Shown: positions 27,441 through 37,065 of the stretch, piece after piece | How positions within the stretch are numbered: position 1 is the stretch's first letter | How the letters are laid out: each line of letters opens with the position of its first letter | NCBI RefSeq assembly: GCF_021532615.1 | Contig: NZ_JAKGAQ010000002.1 | Span: 1,010,922 to 1,074,921, forward strand | Length of the DNA: 64,000 bases | Origin: Octadecabacter dasysiphoniae | GTDB taxonomy: Bacteria > Pseudomonadota > Alphaproteobacteria > Rhodobacterales > Rhodobacteraceae | Reading direction: 5' to 3' | The notes under the pieces: generated by a model | Seen by the model: only the letters and a program-made list of their open reading frames with translations | The model's database searches: none | What the model was told of the DNA's origin: nothing | Made by a program: the position numbers and the translations under genes

Positions 27441-27935
27441 GTGGCAACACGTTCCATCCGTCTTTGGCCCGATCCTGTTTTGACGCAGCCTTGCGCGCGG
27501 ATTGATCTTGATGATCCCGCCTTGCCCGATCTTGTCCAAGACTTGTTTGACACGATGTACGCCGCCAAGGGCCGTGGCCTTGCCGCGCCTCAAATCGGGG
27601 TTTTGAAAAACGTCTTTGTTGTCGATGTGACGTGGAAAGAAGGCACGCCAGACCCGCGCGCCTTCATCAATCCACGCGCGTTTGCCGTCATGGGGGATGA
27701 CCTCACTTTGGATGAGCAATGCCTGTCGATCCCCGGTCTTCCAATGCAAGTGACGCGCTTGGATCTGGTCGAACTCGGGTGGGATAATCTGGACGGATCA
27801 TACAGCCATGCCCCCTTTGACGGGATGTTTGCCCGATGCATCCAGCATGAATTTGATCACCTGAACGGCACCGTCATTTTCGACCATCAAACGCCAGATG
27901 CCCGCGCCCAATTGGAAGCCCAATATGCCCCATAG
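27441..27935 (+). CDS. Peptide deformylase-like protein 2
   Basis: A 164-residue homologue with GTG start. Motif 1 GRGLAAPQ (residues 44-51) and motif 3 QHEFDH (135-140) are intact, but motif 2 is EQCLS (92-96), with Gln in place of the usual Gly. The zinc or iron ligands C94, H136, H140 and E137 remain, so activity is plausible with altered substrate preference. It follows the first copy by one base and overlaps the third by 11 bases. Confidence 0.9.
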   Translation: MATRSIRLWPDPVLTQPCARIDLDDPALPDLVQDLFDTMYAAKGRGLAAPQIGVLKNVFVVDVTWKEGTPDPRAFINPRAFAVMGDDLTLDEQCLSIPGLPMQVTRLDLVELGWDNLDGSYSHAPFDGMFARCIQHEFDHLNGTVIFDHQTPDARAQLEAQYAP

Positions 27936-28422
27936 ACCCTTCGTGCCTTATCCGGCAAAAGTCCTGCGCACCAAAGCAGCAGACGTTGGCGCGATCACCG
28001 ACGACATCCGCGCGTTGTGGGATGAAATGATCGAAGCGATGGACGCGATGCCCGGTGTCGGCCTTGCCGCGCCGCAACTTGGCGTGTCTTTGCGCCTTGC
28101 GGTGGTGGATGCATCAGACAAACGTGGGCAGGCGATCCGCATGGCGAACCCGACCATTCTGCACGCGTCTCAAGAACTGCGCCTGCATGAAGAAGCCTCG
28201 CCTAATTTGCCAGGTGTCGCGGCCGGATTGGAACGCCCCCGCGCTGTGACGGTGCGGTTCATGAATGAAGCGGGTGTTTATGATCGCCGTGATTTTGTCG
28301 GGCTTTGGGCGACCAGCGTGCAGCACCAGATCGATCATCTGGATGGCAAAATGTATTTTGACCGCCTAAGCCGCACCAAGCGCGATATGTTGATCAAGAA
28401 GGCGCAAAAAATAAGGGCCTGA
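27925..28422 (+). CDS. Degenerate peptide deformylase-like protein 3
   Basis: A 165-residue protein. Motif 1 is intact (GVGLAAPQ, residues 44-51). Motif 2 reads EASPNLPG (90-97), where the metal-ligand Cys is Ser92. Motif 3 is HQIDH (134-138), where the catalytic Glu is Gln135. Both changes should abolish normal deformylase catalysis. The frame is otherwise intact and unbroken, which suggests a retained non-catalytic or different role. The ATG at 27925 lies inside the end of the preceding gene. fmt follows after a repeat element. Confidence 0.88.
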   Translation: MPHRPFVPYPAKVLRTKAADVGAITDDIRALWDEMIEAMDAMPGVGLAAPQLGVSLRLAVVDASDKRGQAIRMANPTILHASQELRLHEEASPNLPGVAAGLERPRAVTVRFMNEAGVYDRRDFVGLWATSVQHQIDHLDGKMYFDRLSRTKRDMLIKKAQKIRA

Positions 28423-28437
28423 GCCCGCCGTTGATTG

Positions 28438-28471
28438 GCCCTTCGGGGAGAGTTTATTGGCCTAGATGAAG
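28438..28471. repeat. Dispersed repeat copy C, before fmt
   Basis: A version with CCCTTCGGGG (a UUCG-type hairpin), GTTTATTGGCC and TAGATGAAGG. It fills most of the gap between the third deformylase gene and fmt. Its AAGGAG end is the fmt ribosome site, 7 bases before the ATG at 28481. Confidence 0.75.
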
Positions 28472-28480
28472 GAGCAAGAC

Positions 28481-29389
28481 ATGCGCATCGTTTTTATGGG
28501 GACACCTGATTTTTCAGTGCCTGTTCTGGATGCCTTGGTCGATGCAGGCCATGATATTTGCGCCGTCTATTCCCAGCCACCCCGCCCGGCGGGCCGCGGA
28601 AAGAAAGACCGCGCAAGCCCGGTGCAGTCGCGGGCGGAAGCATTGGGGTTATCGGTGCGCCATCCCGTATCCCTCAAGACTGAAGACGCGCTGGCGGATT
28701 TTCAAAACCTGAACGCCGACATCGCAGTTGTGGTCGCCTACGGGTTGATCCTGCCCCGATCGATCCTTGATGCGCCCACCCACGGCTGTCTGAATATTCA
28801 TGCATCCCTGTTGCCACGCTGGCGCGGTGCGGCCCCGATCCACCGCGCGATCATGGCGGGGGATGCGCAAACGGGTGTGTGCATCATGCAGATGGAGGCG
28901 GGGCTGGACACCGGACCCGTTCTTTTGCGCAAAGACACGGAGATCAATGCAGGTGAAACAACGGGCGAATTGCACGACCGGTTGAGCGATATGGGTGCGG
29001 CGGCCATTGTTGAGGCCATCGCCAATCTGGCTAATTTAATCCCGACGCCCCAGCCAGAGGACGGCGTGACCTACGCCAGCAAGATCGACAAAGCCGAGGC
29101 CCGTGTGGATTGGTCTAAGTCTGCGGTAGAGGTCGCGAATTTGATCAACGGATTGTCCCCGTTTCCGGGCGCATGGTCAGACGCAGAGGGTGAGCGAATC
29201 AAATTCCTGCAAGCCAGCCCCGTCGCGAAAGATATCCCCGCAGGTCAGATCAGGGCCACATCAGAGGGGCTATGTGTCGGGACGGGGGACGGGGCGGTTA
29301 ACATCCGCGACCTTCAGCGCGCAGGCAAAAAACCGGCAAATGCGCGCGATGTTCTGCTGGGGTGGACACCGCCGGAAACCTTTACCTAA
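28481..29389 (+). CDS. fmt: Methionyl-tRNA formyltransferase
   Basis: A 302-residue enzyme that formylates Met-tRNA for initiation using 10-formyl-THF. N-terminal catalytic domain: [36 protein letters not shown] (with the Asn/His/Asp-type active site), [17 protein letters not shown]. The C-terminal OB-like domain follows about residue 205. The start at 28481 has AAGGAG upstream; a 5-residue longer start exists. Its place after the deformylase genes matches their shared role in protein N-termini. The stop overlaps the convergent TRIC-type gene by 4 bases. Confidence 0.97.
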   Translation: MRIVFMGTPDFSVPVLDALVDAGHDICAVYSQPPRPAGRGKKDRASPVQSRAEALGLSVRHPVSLKTEDALADFQNLNADIAVVVAYGLILPRSILDAPTHGCLNIHASLLPRWRGAAPIHRAIMAGDAQTGVCIMQMEAGLDTGPVLLRKDTEINAGETTGELHDRLSDMGAAAIVEAIANLANLIPTPQPEDGVTYASKIDKAEARVDWSKSAVEVANLINGLSPFPGAWSDAEGERIKFLQASPVAKDIPAGQIRATSEGLCVGTGDGAVNIRDLQRAGKKPANARDVLLGWTPPETFT

Positions 29390-30006
29390 ACGCGGGGTGG
29401 GCGGCTTTTGTAGACGGGCAACCGCCACCCGAACGCCAAAGCACCGCCGCGCAGAACGAACGTCACGACAGCGCAGGCGATCAACGCCAAGCCGAGAGGT
29501 TCGCCCAAAGTCAGCACGATCAACGCCGCGCCCGCACCTGCCAGCGCGCAGGTCACATAGGGTTCGCCCTGCTTCAAAACCAGCGGGACTTCGTTGCACA
29601 CCACATCGCGCATCAATCCGCCAAAACAGCCCGTCGCGACGCCCATGATCAGTACAATCGGCCATGCGACCCCAACGCTGAGCGCGGCGCCCACACCAGC
29701 GGGTACTGCAACCGCCAGCGCCACGGCATCAAGCCAAAAAATAGCCTTTTGACGCGATTCCAACACGTGGGCCGTGAAGAACACGAACATCGCCGCACCA
29801 CTGGCCACGACCACAAAAGACGGCTCCGTCACCCAAAACACCCCGCGATCTAGGATCACATCGCGCACCGTGCCCCCGCCAACAGCCGTCAGGCAGGCGA
29901 CAAAAACAAAGCCGACAATATCAAGCTGTGAACGGCTCGCGACCAAGGCGCCCGTCAGTGCAAAGATGAACACAGACGCATAATCAAGGACGAGAACCCA
30001 GCTCAT
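29386..30006 (-). CDS. TRIC-type cation channel (UPF0126) family protein
   Basis: A 206-residue membrane protein with about seven hydrophobic helices. The family's paired glycine motifs are visible: [20 protein letters not shown] and [19 protein letters not shown], one in each three-helix repeat. Trimeric bacterial homologues (YadS/YicG group) conduct K+ or other cations. The ATG at 30004-30006 overlaps the rnhA stop (ATGA), which fixes the start. Confidence 0.9.
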   Translation of the reverse strand: MSWVLVLDYASVFIFALTGALVASRSQLDIVGFVFVACLTAVGGGTVRDVILDRGVFWVTEPSFVVVASGAAMFVFFTAHVLESRQKAIFWLDAVALAVAVPAGVGAALSVGVAWPIVLIMGVATGCFGGLMRDVVCNEVPLVLKQGEPYVTCALAGAGAALIVLTLGEPLGLALIACAVVTFVLRGGALAFGWRLPVYKSRPPRV

Positions 30007-30458
30007 TTTGTGGGTTTGAACGGGGCCATGCCCGCGCGTGCCAGCTCGTCTGCGCGCTCGTTCTCGGGGTGGCCTGCGTGCCCTTTGACCCATTCCCACG
30101 TTACGTCATGGCGCGTGCGGGCTTCATCCAGACGTTGCCAAAGATCGATGTTCTTGATCTCTCCGCCTTTCTTTTTCCAGCCCTTTGCTTTCCAGCTGTA
30201 AATCCATTTGGTGATCCCGTCCTTGACGTAGGAACTGTCTGTTACGACGGTCACGGTGGACGGCGCGGATAGGGCTTCCAGCGCGTTGATCGCGGCCAGC
30301 AATTCCATGCGGTTGTTGGTCGTGTGGGCCTCTCCGCCCTTCAAATCGCGTTCTTTCACAACGACATCGCCGTCGCGCGCGATCAGCACCGCGCCCCATC
30401 CGCCGGGGCCGGGGTTTCCGCTACAGGCACCGTCTGTGTAGGCGTATAAATCAGGCAT
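30003..30458 (-). CDS. rnhA: Ribonuclease HI
   Basis: A 151-residue RNase H1 that cuts RNA in RNA-DNA hybrids. Active-site parts are visible: [16 protein letters not shown] (D9), [10 protein letters not shown] (Glu), [11 protein letters not shown] (Asp) and [15 protein letters not shown] (His and Asp). The length is normal. It overlaps the methyltransferase gene by 8 bases and the channel gene by 4, so it is embedded in a compact run of minus-strand genes. Confidence 0.96.
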   Translation of the reverse strand: MPDLYAYTDGACSGNPGPGGWGAVLIARDGDVVVKERDLKGGEAHTTNNRMELLAAINALEALSAPSTVTVVTDSSYVKDGITKWIYSWKAKGWKKKGGEIKNIDLWQRLDEARTRHDVTWEWVKGHAGHPENERADELARAGMAPFKPTK

Positions 30459-31056
30459 TGGCGACCTTCGATAAAATCACAATCCAGGGGTCATCCGTCC
30501 CCGCGAGGCCGACTTCGTGACCTGTCATGATGGTCTGAATGTCAAACCCTGCGCCATTCAATAATGCGCTCAACTCATCCTGTGTCACAAAGGTATACTT
30601 GCGGTTTATGTGGTCCCGTGTGGTGCCTGTGCCGGTCTTCATTCCGATGTGAAACGTGCCGTTCGGGCGCAGCGCAGTGGCAATCGCGGCCAGATAGTCA
30701 GGCAGTTTATCGCGAGGGGCATGCAGCAGCGAAAAGTTCGCCCAGATGCCATCGTAATCCGCCTTCGCGTTCAGATCATCAAACGTACCCAGCCGTGCAG
30801 TGACGCCGTTTACGTGTGCGGCAACGCGGATCATTTCGGGGGATGCGTCCATGGCGTCCACGTCCAGCCCAGCGGCCAGCATATGGCGCGATGCACCCGC
30901 CGTACCGCAGCCCAGATCCAGAACGCGGCCGCCTGTTGGCACAGCCTCGATAAAGCGGCGCACATGCGCACCGGGCTTTGAGTCCGTGTCGAAATGCTTG
31001 GCGTATTCAGCGGCCTTTTCGTTGTAGACGGCAATGGTTTTGTGATCGACCGTCAT
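30451..31056 (-). CDS. SAM-dependent methyltransferase
   Basis: A 201-residue class I methyltransferase. The SAM site [16 protein letters not shown] is followed by the acidic loop [11 protein letters not shown], and [18 protein letters not shown] matches the post-motif helix. The ATG at 31054-31056 overlaps the DUF3429 stop, giving [22 protein letters not shown], typical of methyltransferase_11/25 proteins. Its stop overlaps the rnhA start by 8 bases. The substrate is unknown. Confidence 0.85.
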   Translation of the reverse strand: MTVDHKTIAVYNEKAAEYAKHFDTDSKPGAHVRRFIEAVPTGGRVLDLGCGTAGASRHMLAAGLDVDAMDASPEMIRVAAHVNGVTARLGTFDDLNAKADYDGIWANFSLLHAPRDKLPDYLAAIATALRPNGTFHIGMKTGTGTTRDHINRKYTFVTQDELSALLNGAGFDIQTIMTGHEVGLAGTDDPWIVILSKVANA

Positions 31057-31505
31057 AACACCACCGGAAGCAAACACATGATCACAACTCCTGTTAAAAG
31101 CACCCGCAGTGTCATCCACCAGCGTGGGGCCAATCCCCACGTCCAAAACGCAAAATCAAGAACCAGTAAAGCAACAAACCCCGCGATGAGGTTCATTCCC
31201 GCCGAAACGGGCCCGCCGCCAATCATGAAAAACGCCCAAAGGGCAGGGAGGACAGACAACGCATATCCCGTTGCCGCCTGACCGCCGTCCGCCCTGGTGG
31301 CAAACCCCCACAACACGCCGGACATAAACGACAAGATCACAGTGCCATAAGCCAGACCGACATAGGGCCCCAAAAACCGGGGGCCGATCATGTTTAGCGT
31401 CAGGTCAGCCGCGGCAACGCTGTAGATCGTCACTACGCCCCAGACGAACGGCAGCAATCCGGCAAGGCCAAGGATCAAGGCCGATTTAGGAATATCACGG
31501 ATCAT
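31053..31505 (-). CDS. DUF3429 membrane protein
   Basis: A 150-residue protein with about five hydrophobic helices: ALILGLAGLLPFVWGVV, YVGLAYGTVILSFMSGVLWGF, ALSVLPALWAFFMIGG, GFVALLVLDFAFWTWGLAP and [15 protein letters not shown]. The pattern fits the DUF3429 family of inner-membrane proteins, which has no proven function. Overlaps with both neighbours (ATGA on each side) show it is co-translated with the LysE-type exporter and the methyltransferase. Confidence 0.85.
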   Translation of the reverse strand: MIRDIPKSALILGLAGLLPFVWGVVTIYSVAAADLTLNMIGPRFLGPYVGLAYGTVILSFMSGVLWGFATRADGGQAATGYALSVLPALWAFFMIGGGPVSAGMNLIAGFVALLVLDFAFWTWGLAPRWWMTLRVLLTGVVIMCLLPVVL

Positions 31506-32116
31506 GCCCGTTCAAACGCCAGTTTCAGTGCCAATGCGCCAAATACGGCGGCGAATGTCCGGCTCATCCATGCCATTGCCCGTTCGCTCGCCAGTAGCCA
31601 GTCGCGGACCAAAGCAGCGAACAACCCGTAAAGGCAAAACACACCAAACGTCATGGCCATGAAAACACCCCCCATCATCACCATTTCCTGTGTCGCGGTT
31701 GCGGTTTCACCGCTTAGAAACGGGGGCAACAGCGCCAGAAAGAAGATCGACAATTTGGGGTTCAGAATGTTGATCAGTGCGCCGCGTTTGGCGATCCTCA
31801 GGCCTGCTTCGCGGGTTCTGTTCGGATCAACCGCCAGCGCCCCGCCAGCGCGCAACGCCCCATAGGCGAGCCATATCAAATACGCCACGCCGGCGAACTT
31901 CACGATATTGAACAGCACCGCCGACGTGTGCAGAACCGCCGCCAAGCCAAGGGTTGCGGCCAGCAAGTGCGGCACAATCCCGATGGTGCACCCCAATGCG
32001 GCCCAAAGTGCGGCACGCGGGCCTTGCCCCAAACCCAACGCGAGCGTGTAAACAACGCCTGTTCCGGGCACCAGAACGACGACCAGCGCCGTCAACAAAA
32101 ACTGTGCTGTGATCAC
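31502..32116 (-). CDS. LysE/RhtB-family exporter
   Basis: A 204-residue protein with six hydrophobic helices. [19 protein letters not shown] is the LysE N-terminal signature, and [21 protein letters not shown] is the central signature. The family exports amino acids or related small molecules by proton exchange. It overlaps the ispH stop and the DUF3429 start by 4 bases each. The substrate is not predictable by sequence alone. Confidence 0.9.
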   Translation of the reverse strand: MITAQFLLTALVVVLVPGTGVVYTLALGLGQGPRAALWAALGCTIGIVPHLLAATLGLAAVLHTSAVLFNIVKFAGVAYLIWLAYGALRAGGALAVDPNRTREAGLRIAKRGALINILNPKLSIFFLALLPPFLSGETATATQEMVMMGGVFMAMTFGVFCLYGLFAALVRDWLLASERAMAWMSRTFAAVFGALALKLAFERA

Positions 32117-33063
32117 GCCGTTTCCCTCAGCACCCGTGGTACTTTGAATTCCACGTTCTCCACGGCGGTTTCGACCTGTTCGACGGTCACATCATAGCGG
32201 TTTTTGAACGCATCAATCACTTCGTTGATCAACACCTCGGGCGCGCTTGCCCCGGCGGTGATGCCGATGGACGTGATCCCGTCCAGCGCGCGCCAATCGA
32301 TATCGGCCCCGCGCATCACCAGTTGCGAATAGTCACAGCCCGCTTTGCGCCCGACCTCGACCAGACGTTGCGAATTGGATGAATTTGGCGCGCCCACGAC
32401 CAGCATGGCGTCTGCCTTCGGGGCCATCGCCTTTACCGCTTCTTGACGGTTCGTGGTGGCATAACAAATGTCTTCTTTGTGCGGGCCCACGATTGCGGGG
32501 AACCGCCCGTTCAGCGCGGCCACGATGTCGACAGTATCATCCACCGAAAGCGTTGTTTGCGTGACAAATGCCAGCTTGGACGGATCGCGCACCTCAACCG
32601 TTGCGACGTCTTCAACTGTTTCCACCAGTACAACCTCACCCTCGGGCAATTGCCCCATTGTGCCGACCGTTTCGGGGTGGCCTTCGTGTCCGATCATAAT
32701 CATCTGCAACCCGTTGTCCGCGTGGCGCTGGGCCTCAATGTGGACCTTGGACACAAGCGGGCAGGTGGCATCGACAAACACCATTTCACGCTTGGCGGCG
32801 GCGGCTGGAACAGCCTTGGGGACACCGTGGGCGGAAAAGATCACGGGGCGGTCATTGGGGCATTCGTCCAGTTCTTCGACAAACACGGCACCCTTCGCCT
32901 TCAGGTCATCAACGACGTATTTGTTGTGCACAATCTCATGGCGCACAAAAACCGGCGCGCCCCATTTTTCCAAGGCCAGCTCAACGATCTTGATGGCGCG
33001 GTCCACACCGGCGCAAAACCCGCGCGGGGCAGCCAGATACAGCGTGAGGGGGGGCTTGGTCAT
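32113..33063 (-). CDS. ispH: HMBPP reductase IspH
   Basis: A 316-residue [4Fe-4S] enzyme, the last step of the MEP pathway, making IPP and DMAPP. The cluster cysteines are in [24 protein letters not shown] and [10 protein letters not shown] with a further Cys in GCDYSQLV. The start at 33061-33063 follows CGGAG, while a TTG two codons upstream is less likely. It heads the minus-strand run ispH, LysE-type exporter, DUF3429, methyltransferase, rnhA and channel gene. Confidence 0.96.
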   Translation of the reverse strand: MTKPPLTLYLAAPRGFCAGVDRAIKIVELALEKWGAPVFVRHEIVHNKYVVDDLKAKGAVFVEELDECPNDRPVIFSAHGVPKAVPAAAAKREMVFVDATCPLVSKVHIEAQRHADNGLQMIMIGHEGHPETVGTMGQLPEGEVVLVETVEDVATVEVRDPSKLAFVTQTTLSVDDTVDIVAALNGRFPAIVGPHKEDICYATTNRQEAVKAMAPKADAMLVVGAPNSSNSQRLVEVGRKAGCDYSQLVMRGADIDWRALDGITSIGITAGASAPEVLINEVIDAFKNRYDVTVEQVETAVENVEFKVPRVLRETA

Positions 33064-33129
33064 GTGCAAATCTCCGTTGGTGCGAACTTAATCGCGCGGC
33101 GCTGCCACGTCCAGAGCATGAAAGAAAAA

Positions 33130-33151
33130 CGGGCGCCTGTTAAGGCGCCCG
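33130..33151 (-). terminator. Rho-independent terminator
   Basis: A perfect stem of CGGGCGCC (minus strand) with a 6-base loop, then TTTTTCTTT on the minus strand (33121-33129 on the other strand). It lies just past the stop of the NYN-domain gene and before ispH, so it separates these transcripts. Confidence 0.9.
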
Positions 33152-33156
33152 ATTGT

Positions 33157-33744
33157 TTATTCTTCTTCGTCCGACATGGCCGGTTCACCGCCAACGGCAG
33201 GGGCTTCGCGCGGTTCACGCGGGGGGCGGCCAATGACGTCACGCAATTCATCGAGTTCGATAAAGTTGTCGCACTGGCGGCGCAGTTCGTCTGCGATCAT
33301 GGGCGGCTGGCTACGGATCGTGCTGACGACAGACACCCGCACGCCTTTGCGTTGCAGGGCTTCGATCAACGGGCGGAAATCGCCATCACCGGAAAAGATC
33401 ACGATGTGATCCACGTGCGGCGCAAGTTCCATCGCATCCACGGCCAATTCGATGTCCATGTTGCCTTTGATTTTACGGCGCCCCATAGAATCCGTGAATT
33501 CTTTGGCGGGCTTTGTGACCATCGTGAAACCGTTGTAGTGCAGCCAATCAACCAACGGGCGGATCGGTGAATACTCGTCGTTTTCCAAAAGCGCCGTGTA
33601 ATAAAACGCCCGCAGCATTTTTCCTCGGCGCATGAATTCGGCGCGCAGTAGCTTGTAGTCGACATCAAACCCGAGCGACTTTGCGGCCGCGTACAGATTC
33701 GAACCATCGATGAAGAGAGCAAGCCTCTCATCACGATAAAACAT
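33157..33744 (-). CDS. NYN-domain (LabA/DUF88) nuclease-like protein
   Basis: A 195-residue protein with the PIN-like NYN fold. Its acidic residues are in LFIDGSNLY, KGNMDIELAVDAME and IVIFSGDGDFRPLI, which would bind metal. The C-terminal 30 residues are Pro/Glu-rich and probably disordered. NYN proteins are thought to cut RNA. The ATG at 33742-33744 has AAAGGAC before it, so the 6-residue longer form is unlikely. It is divergent from folK across 91 bases. Confidence 0.9.
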   Translation of the reverse strand: MFYRDERLALFIDGSNLYAAAKSLGFDVDYKLLRAEFMRRGKMLRAFYYTALLENDEYSPIRPLVDWLHYNGFTMVTKPAKEFTDSMGRRKIKGNMDIELAVDAMELAPHVDHIVIFSGDGDFRPLIEALQRKGVRVSVVSTIRSQPPMIADELRRQCDNFIELDELRDVIGRPPREPREAPAVGGEPAMSDEEE

Positions 33745-33835
33745 GAAATAAAGTCCTTTCAAATATGCAAGACCGATGGGAACGTGTGTGAGTGGTTATT
33801 CCGATCGAGCAATTTCAATTTAGGGGATTTACTTT

Positions 33836-34417
33836 ATGTCGCAAGGCCCGCAACCCCGAAACGGCGATATCGCGCTTGTCGCGGTCGGAAGCAACGCAAC
33901 GTCGGATGCAGGTGACCCGCGCGCCACGGTGCTGTCGGCACTGGCCCGGTTGCGGGACACGTTCGGCAATGTCCTGACGAGCAACCTATATCAAACGCCC
34001 GCTTTTCCAGTGGATTCCGGCCCTGATTTCGTCAACGCGGCTTGCGCGTTTCGCAGCGAAGTTGGGCCCCGCGACCTTCTTGAAACCCTCCATCAGATCG
34101 AAGCGTCCTTTGGCCGTACGCGAACCCTGCGATGGGGCCAACGCACGCTTGATCTTGATTTAATCGCCTGTGGCGACCGGATTGAACCGGATATCGCTGG
34201 GTTTGATCACTGGAAATCCCTGCCGATCGAAGCCCAGAAAACCCGAACGCCCGACCGGTTGATTTTGCCTCATCCACGGCTTCAGGACCGCCCGTTTGTG
34301 CTGGTGCCCCTGGCAGATGTCGCGCCGGATTGGTGCCATCCGGTGTTGAACCTGACCGTTACCCAAATGATCGCCACCTTTACGTCTGGCGACGTCGCGC
34401 AAATCCGCAGCATATAA
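33836..34417 (+). CDS. folK: HPPK, folate biosynthesis
   Basis: A 193-residue 6-hydroxymethyl-dihydropterin pyrophosphokinase. LVAVGSNAT, FVNAACAF, FGRTRTLRWGQRTLDLDLIACG and LPHPRLQDRPFVLVPLADV are the family motifs, with the DLDLI metal aspartates. It transfers pyrophosphate from ATP to the pterin. An 86-base gap separates it from rpoZ, so it need not share a promoter with that operon. Confidence 0.95.
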   Translation: MSQGPQPRNGDIALVAVGSNATSDAGDPRATVLSALARLRDTFGNVLTSNLYQTPAFPVDSGPDFVNAACAFRSEVGPRDLLETLHQIEASFGRTRTLRWGQRTLDLDLIACGDRIEPDIAGFDHWKSLPIEAQKTRTPDRLILPHPRLQDRPFVLVPLADVAPDWCHPVLNLTVTQMIATFTSGDVAQIRSI

Positions 34418-34503
34418 GGGCGGGAATCGCTTGTCTTATACGTGTCAAGGGACTAAGTACGCGTTTCAGACAGACCCTTACCGACTGATTTTAGGAGTGC
34501 CCC

Positions 34504-34866
34504 ATGGCCCGCGTGACCGTTGAAGACTGCGTTGACAAGGTTCCGAACCGCTTTGAACTGGTGATGCTTGCCGCACACCGGGCACGTGAAATTTCTGCCG
34601 GTGGCGCGCTGACAGTCAGCCGCGACAACGACAAGAACCCTGTTGTTTCCCTGCGCGAAATCGCGGAAGAAACCCAGACAGCGGACGATCTGCGCGAACG
34701 TATGATCGAAGCAAACCAGACCCAAATCGAAGTGGACGAGCCTGAAGAAGACTCAATGGCGCTTTTGATGGGCGGCGGTTCCCCCGAGGCAGACAAACCT
34801 GCCGAGGACGACCTGTCCGAGGAAAAGTTGCTGCGCGCTTTGATGGAAGCCCAAGGGCAAAAGTAA
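34504..34866 (+). CDS. rpoZ: RNA polymerase omega subunit
   Basis: A 120-residue omega. [33 protein letters not shown] is the conserved N-terminal half including the MAR motif, and the tail is acidic and variable. Omega aids assembly of beta-prime, and the MAR region forms part of a ppGpp site in characterised relatives. It lies 18 bases before the ppGpp synthetase/hydrolase gene, so the ppGpp producer and one ppGpp-binding subunit are co-expressed. Confidence 0.96.
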   Translation: MARVTVEDCVDKVPNRFELVMLAAHRAREISAGGALTVSRDNDKNPVVSLREIAEETQTADDLRERMIEANQTQIEVDEPEEDSMALLMGGGSPEADKPAEDDLSEEKLLRALMEAQGQK

Positions 34867-34884
34867 TAGGATGGCATCAGCCGT

Positions 34885-37023
34885 ATGATCACGTCCGACG
34901 ATCTGATCGCGCTGGTTCGCTCCTATAATCCTAAAACCAATGCTAAAATGCTGGCGGATGCCTTTGTCTATGGCGCCGCCATGCACGAAGGCCAATTCCG
35001 CCATTCCGGTGAACCCTATTTCACCCACCCTGTTGCTGTGGCCTATATTCTGGCTGAACAGCAGATGGACGACGCCACGCTGATTACGGCGCTGCTGCAC
35101 GACACCATTGAAGACACCGGCACCACCTATGCCGAAGTCGAAAAACGGTTCAGCAAAGAAATCGCCGAACTGGTCGACGGCGTGACAAAGCTGACGAACC
35201 TGCAACTCAACTCGTCCGAAACCAAGCAGGCCGAAAATTTCCGCAAACTGTTCATGGCGACGTCCCGCGATTTGCGTGTGACTTTGGTCAAGCTCGCCGA
35301 CCGTCTGCACAACATGCGCACGATCAAATCCATGCGCGAAGAAAAGCAGGCCCAAAAAGCGCGTGAAACCATGGATATCTATGCCCCGCTGGCGGGCCGT
35401 ATGGGTATGCAGTGGATGCGTGAAGAACTCGAAGACCTCGCGTTTCGTGTGCTAAATCCCGAAGGGCGCAATTCCATCATCCGCCGTTTCATCACGCTGC
35501 AACGGGAAACCGGCGACGTCGTGGAAAAGATCCAGACCGATATGGAACACGAGATGGACAAGGCGGGCCTTGCCGTGGACATCTACGGGCGGGCGAAAAA
35601 ACCCTATTCGATCTGGCGCAAGATGCAGGAAAAGGAACAGGGGTTTTCCCGCCTGTCCGACATCTACGGCTTTCGCATCATCACCCAGACCGAAGCTGAA
35701 TGTTACGCCGCGCTGGGCGCGATCCACCAACGCTGGTTCGCCGTACCGGGCCGATTTAAGGATTACATCAGCCAACCGAAATCCAACGGATATCGCAGCC
35801 TGCACACCACTGTTTCAGGCCGTGATGGCAAACGCGTCGAAGTGCAAATCAGAACCGTCGAAATGCACGAAGTCGCCGAAGCCGGCGTCGCAGCACATTG
35901 GTCCTACCGCGAAGGTGTGCGGGTTGAAAACCGCTTTGCCGTTGACCCAGCCCGTTGGATTGCGCAGCTTACCGAACGCCTTGATGAGGATCACGACCAC
36001 GGCGAATTCCTCGATATGGTCAAACTGGAAATGTATCAGGACCAAGTGTTCTGCTTCACGCCCAAGGGTGACGTCATCAAGTTGCCCCGTGGCGCGACCC
36101 CGATTGATTTCGCCTATGCGATCCACACCCGTATTGGCGCCGCCTGCGTCGGGGCAAAGATCGACGGGCTGCGCGTACCGCTCTGGACCCGGGTGAAAAA
36201 CGGCCAGTCGGTCGAAGTCATCACCGCAGAAGGCCAAACGCCGCAAGCGACATGGATCGACATTGCCGTGACGGGCCGCGCCAAAACTGCCATCCGCAAA
36301 GCCCTGCGCGAAGAAGACCGTGAACGGTTCATCCGGTTGGGCCGTGAACTTGTCCGCGTGTCGTTTGAAAACGTCGGCAAGAACCCGACTGACAAGGCGC
36401 TAAAAACTGCGGGAAAATCCCTCGGCCTTGGTAATGTGGACGACCTGCTTGAACGTGTCGGTGCTGCTGAAATCACATCCCGCGAAGTCGTGACAGCCGT
36501 TTACCCCGGCCTCGCGAAATCCGCTGGAAACGAAATTGATGCACGCCGCGCCGTCATCGGGCTTGCCGCGGATCAAACCCACCGCCGCGCCCAATGCTGC
36601 CAACCGATCCCCGGCGAACGCATTGTTGGCATCACATATCGCGGCCAAGGTGTTGTTGTGCACGCGATTGATTGTGATGTGCTGGCCACGCTTGAAGATC
36701 AGCCCGAACGCTGGATTGATCTGAACTGGCAAGAAGGCACACACTCGGCTGACAACACGATTACGCTGGAAATGACGATCACGAATGACGCGGGCGTCTT
36801 GGGCCGCATCTGCACGATGATTGGCGAAAATGACGCCAATATTTCCGATCTGCAATTTATTGATCGCAAACCGGATTACTACAGACTGCTGATCGAGGTT
36901 GACCTGCGCGACATAGAACATATGCACATCATAATGACCGCGCTTGAGGCCGACAGTAACGTCGCCTCGATCCAGCGGCACCGTGATCCGGATCGCGCCG
37001 GACAGGTCCAACGACAAAGCTAA
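34885..37023 (+). CDS. (p)ppGpp synthetase/hydrolase RelA/SpoT
   Basis: A 712-residue Rel/SpoT homologue. The HD hydrolase domain with HDTIED is at about residues 72-77. The synthetase domain has YSIWRKM, RFKDYISQPKSNGYRSLHTTV near 305. The TGS domain (FCFTPKGDVIKLPRGATP) begins near 388 and the ACT domain (TITNDAGVLGRICTMIGEND) is near 635-700. The intact HD and synthetase parts mark it as the single bifunctional alphaproteobacterial enzyme of the stringent response. The gene follows rpoZ and precedes DUF2062. Confidence 0.96.
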   Translation: MITSDDLIALVRSYNPKTNAKMLADAFVYGAAMHEGQFRHSGEPYFTHPVAVAYILAEQQMDDATLITALLHDTIEDTGTTYAEVEKRFSKEIAELVDGVTKLTNLQLNSSETKQAENFRKLFMATSRDLRVTLVKLADRLHNMRTIKSMREEKQAQKARETMDIYAPLAGRMGMQWMREELEDLAFRVLNPEGRNSIIRRFITLQRETGDVVEKIQTDMEHEMDKAGLAVDIYGRAKKPYSIWRKMQEKEQGFSRLSDIYGFRIITQTEAECYAALGAIHQRWFAVPGRFKDYISQPKSNGYRSLHTTVSGRDGKRVEVQIRTVEMHEVAEAGVAAHWSYREGVRVENRFAVDPARWIAQLTERLDEDHDHGEFLDMVKLEMYQDQVFCFTPKGDVIKLPRGATPIDFAYAIHTRIGAACVGAKIDGLRVPLWTRVKNGQSVEVITAEGQTPQATWIDIAVTGRAKTAIRKALREEDRERFIRLGRELVRVSFENVGKNPTDKALKTAGKSLGLGNVDDLLERVGAAEITSREVVTAVYPGLAKSAGNEIDARRAVIGLAADQTHRRAQCCQPIPGERIVGITYRGQGVVVHAIDCDVLATLEDQPERWIDLNWQEGTHSADNTITLEMTITNDAGVLGRICTMIGENDANISDLQFIDRKPDYYRLLIEVDLRDIEHMHIIMTALEADSNVASIQRHRDPDRAGQVQRQS

Positions 37024-37065
37024 CAGCCGAATTTTTCAATTCGGCGGCAAAGGGTGGAAGAACAG

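Noticed and set aside
32443..33570. Plus-strand frame of 375 codons across ispH and the NYN gene
   Set aside because: It crosses a strong terminator and two conserved genes on the other strand; there is no sensible protein.
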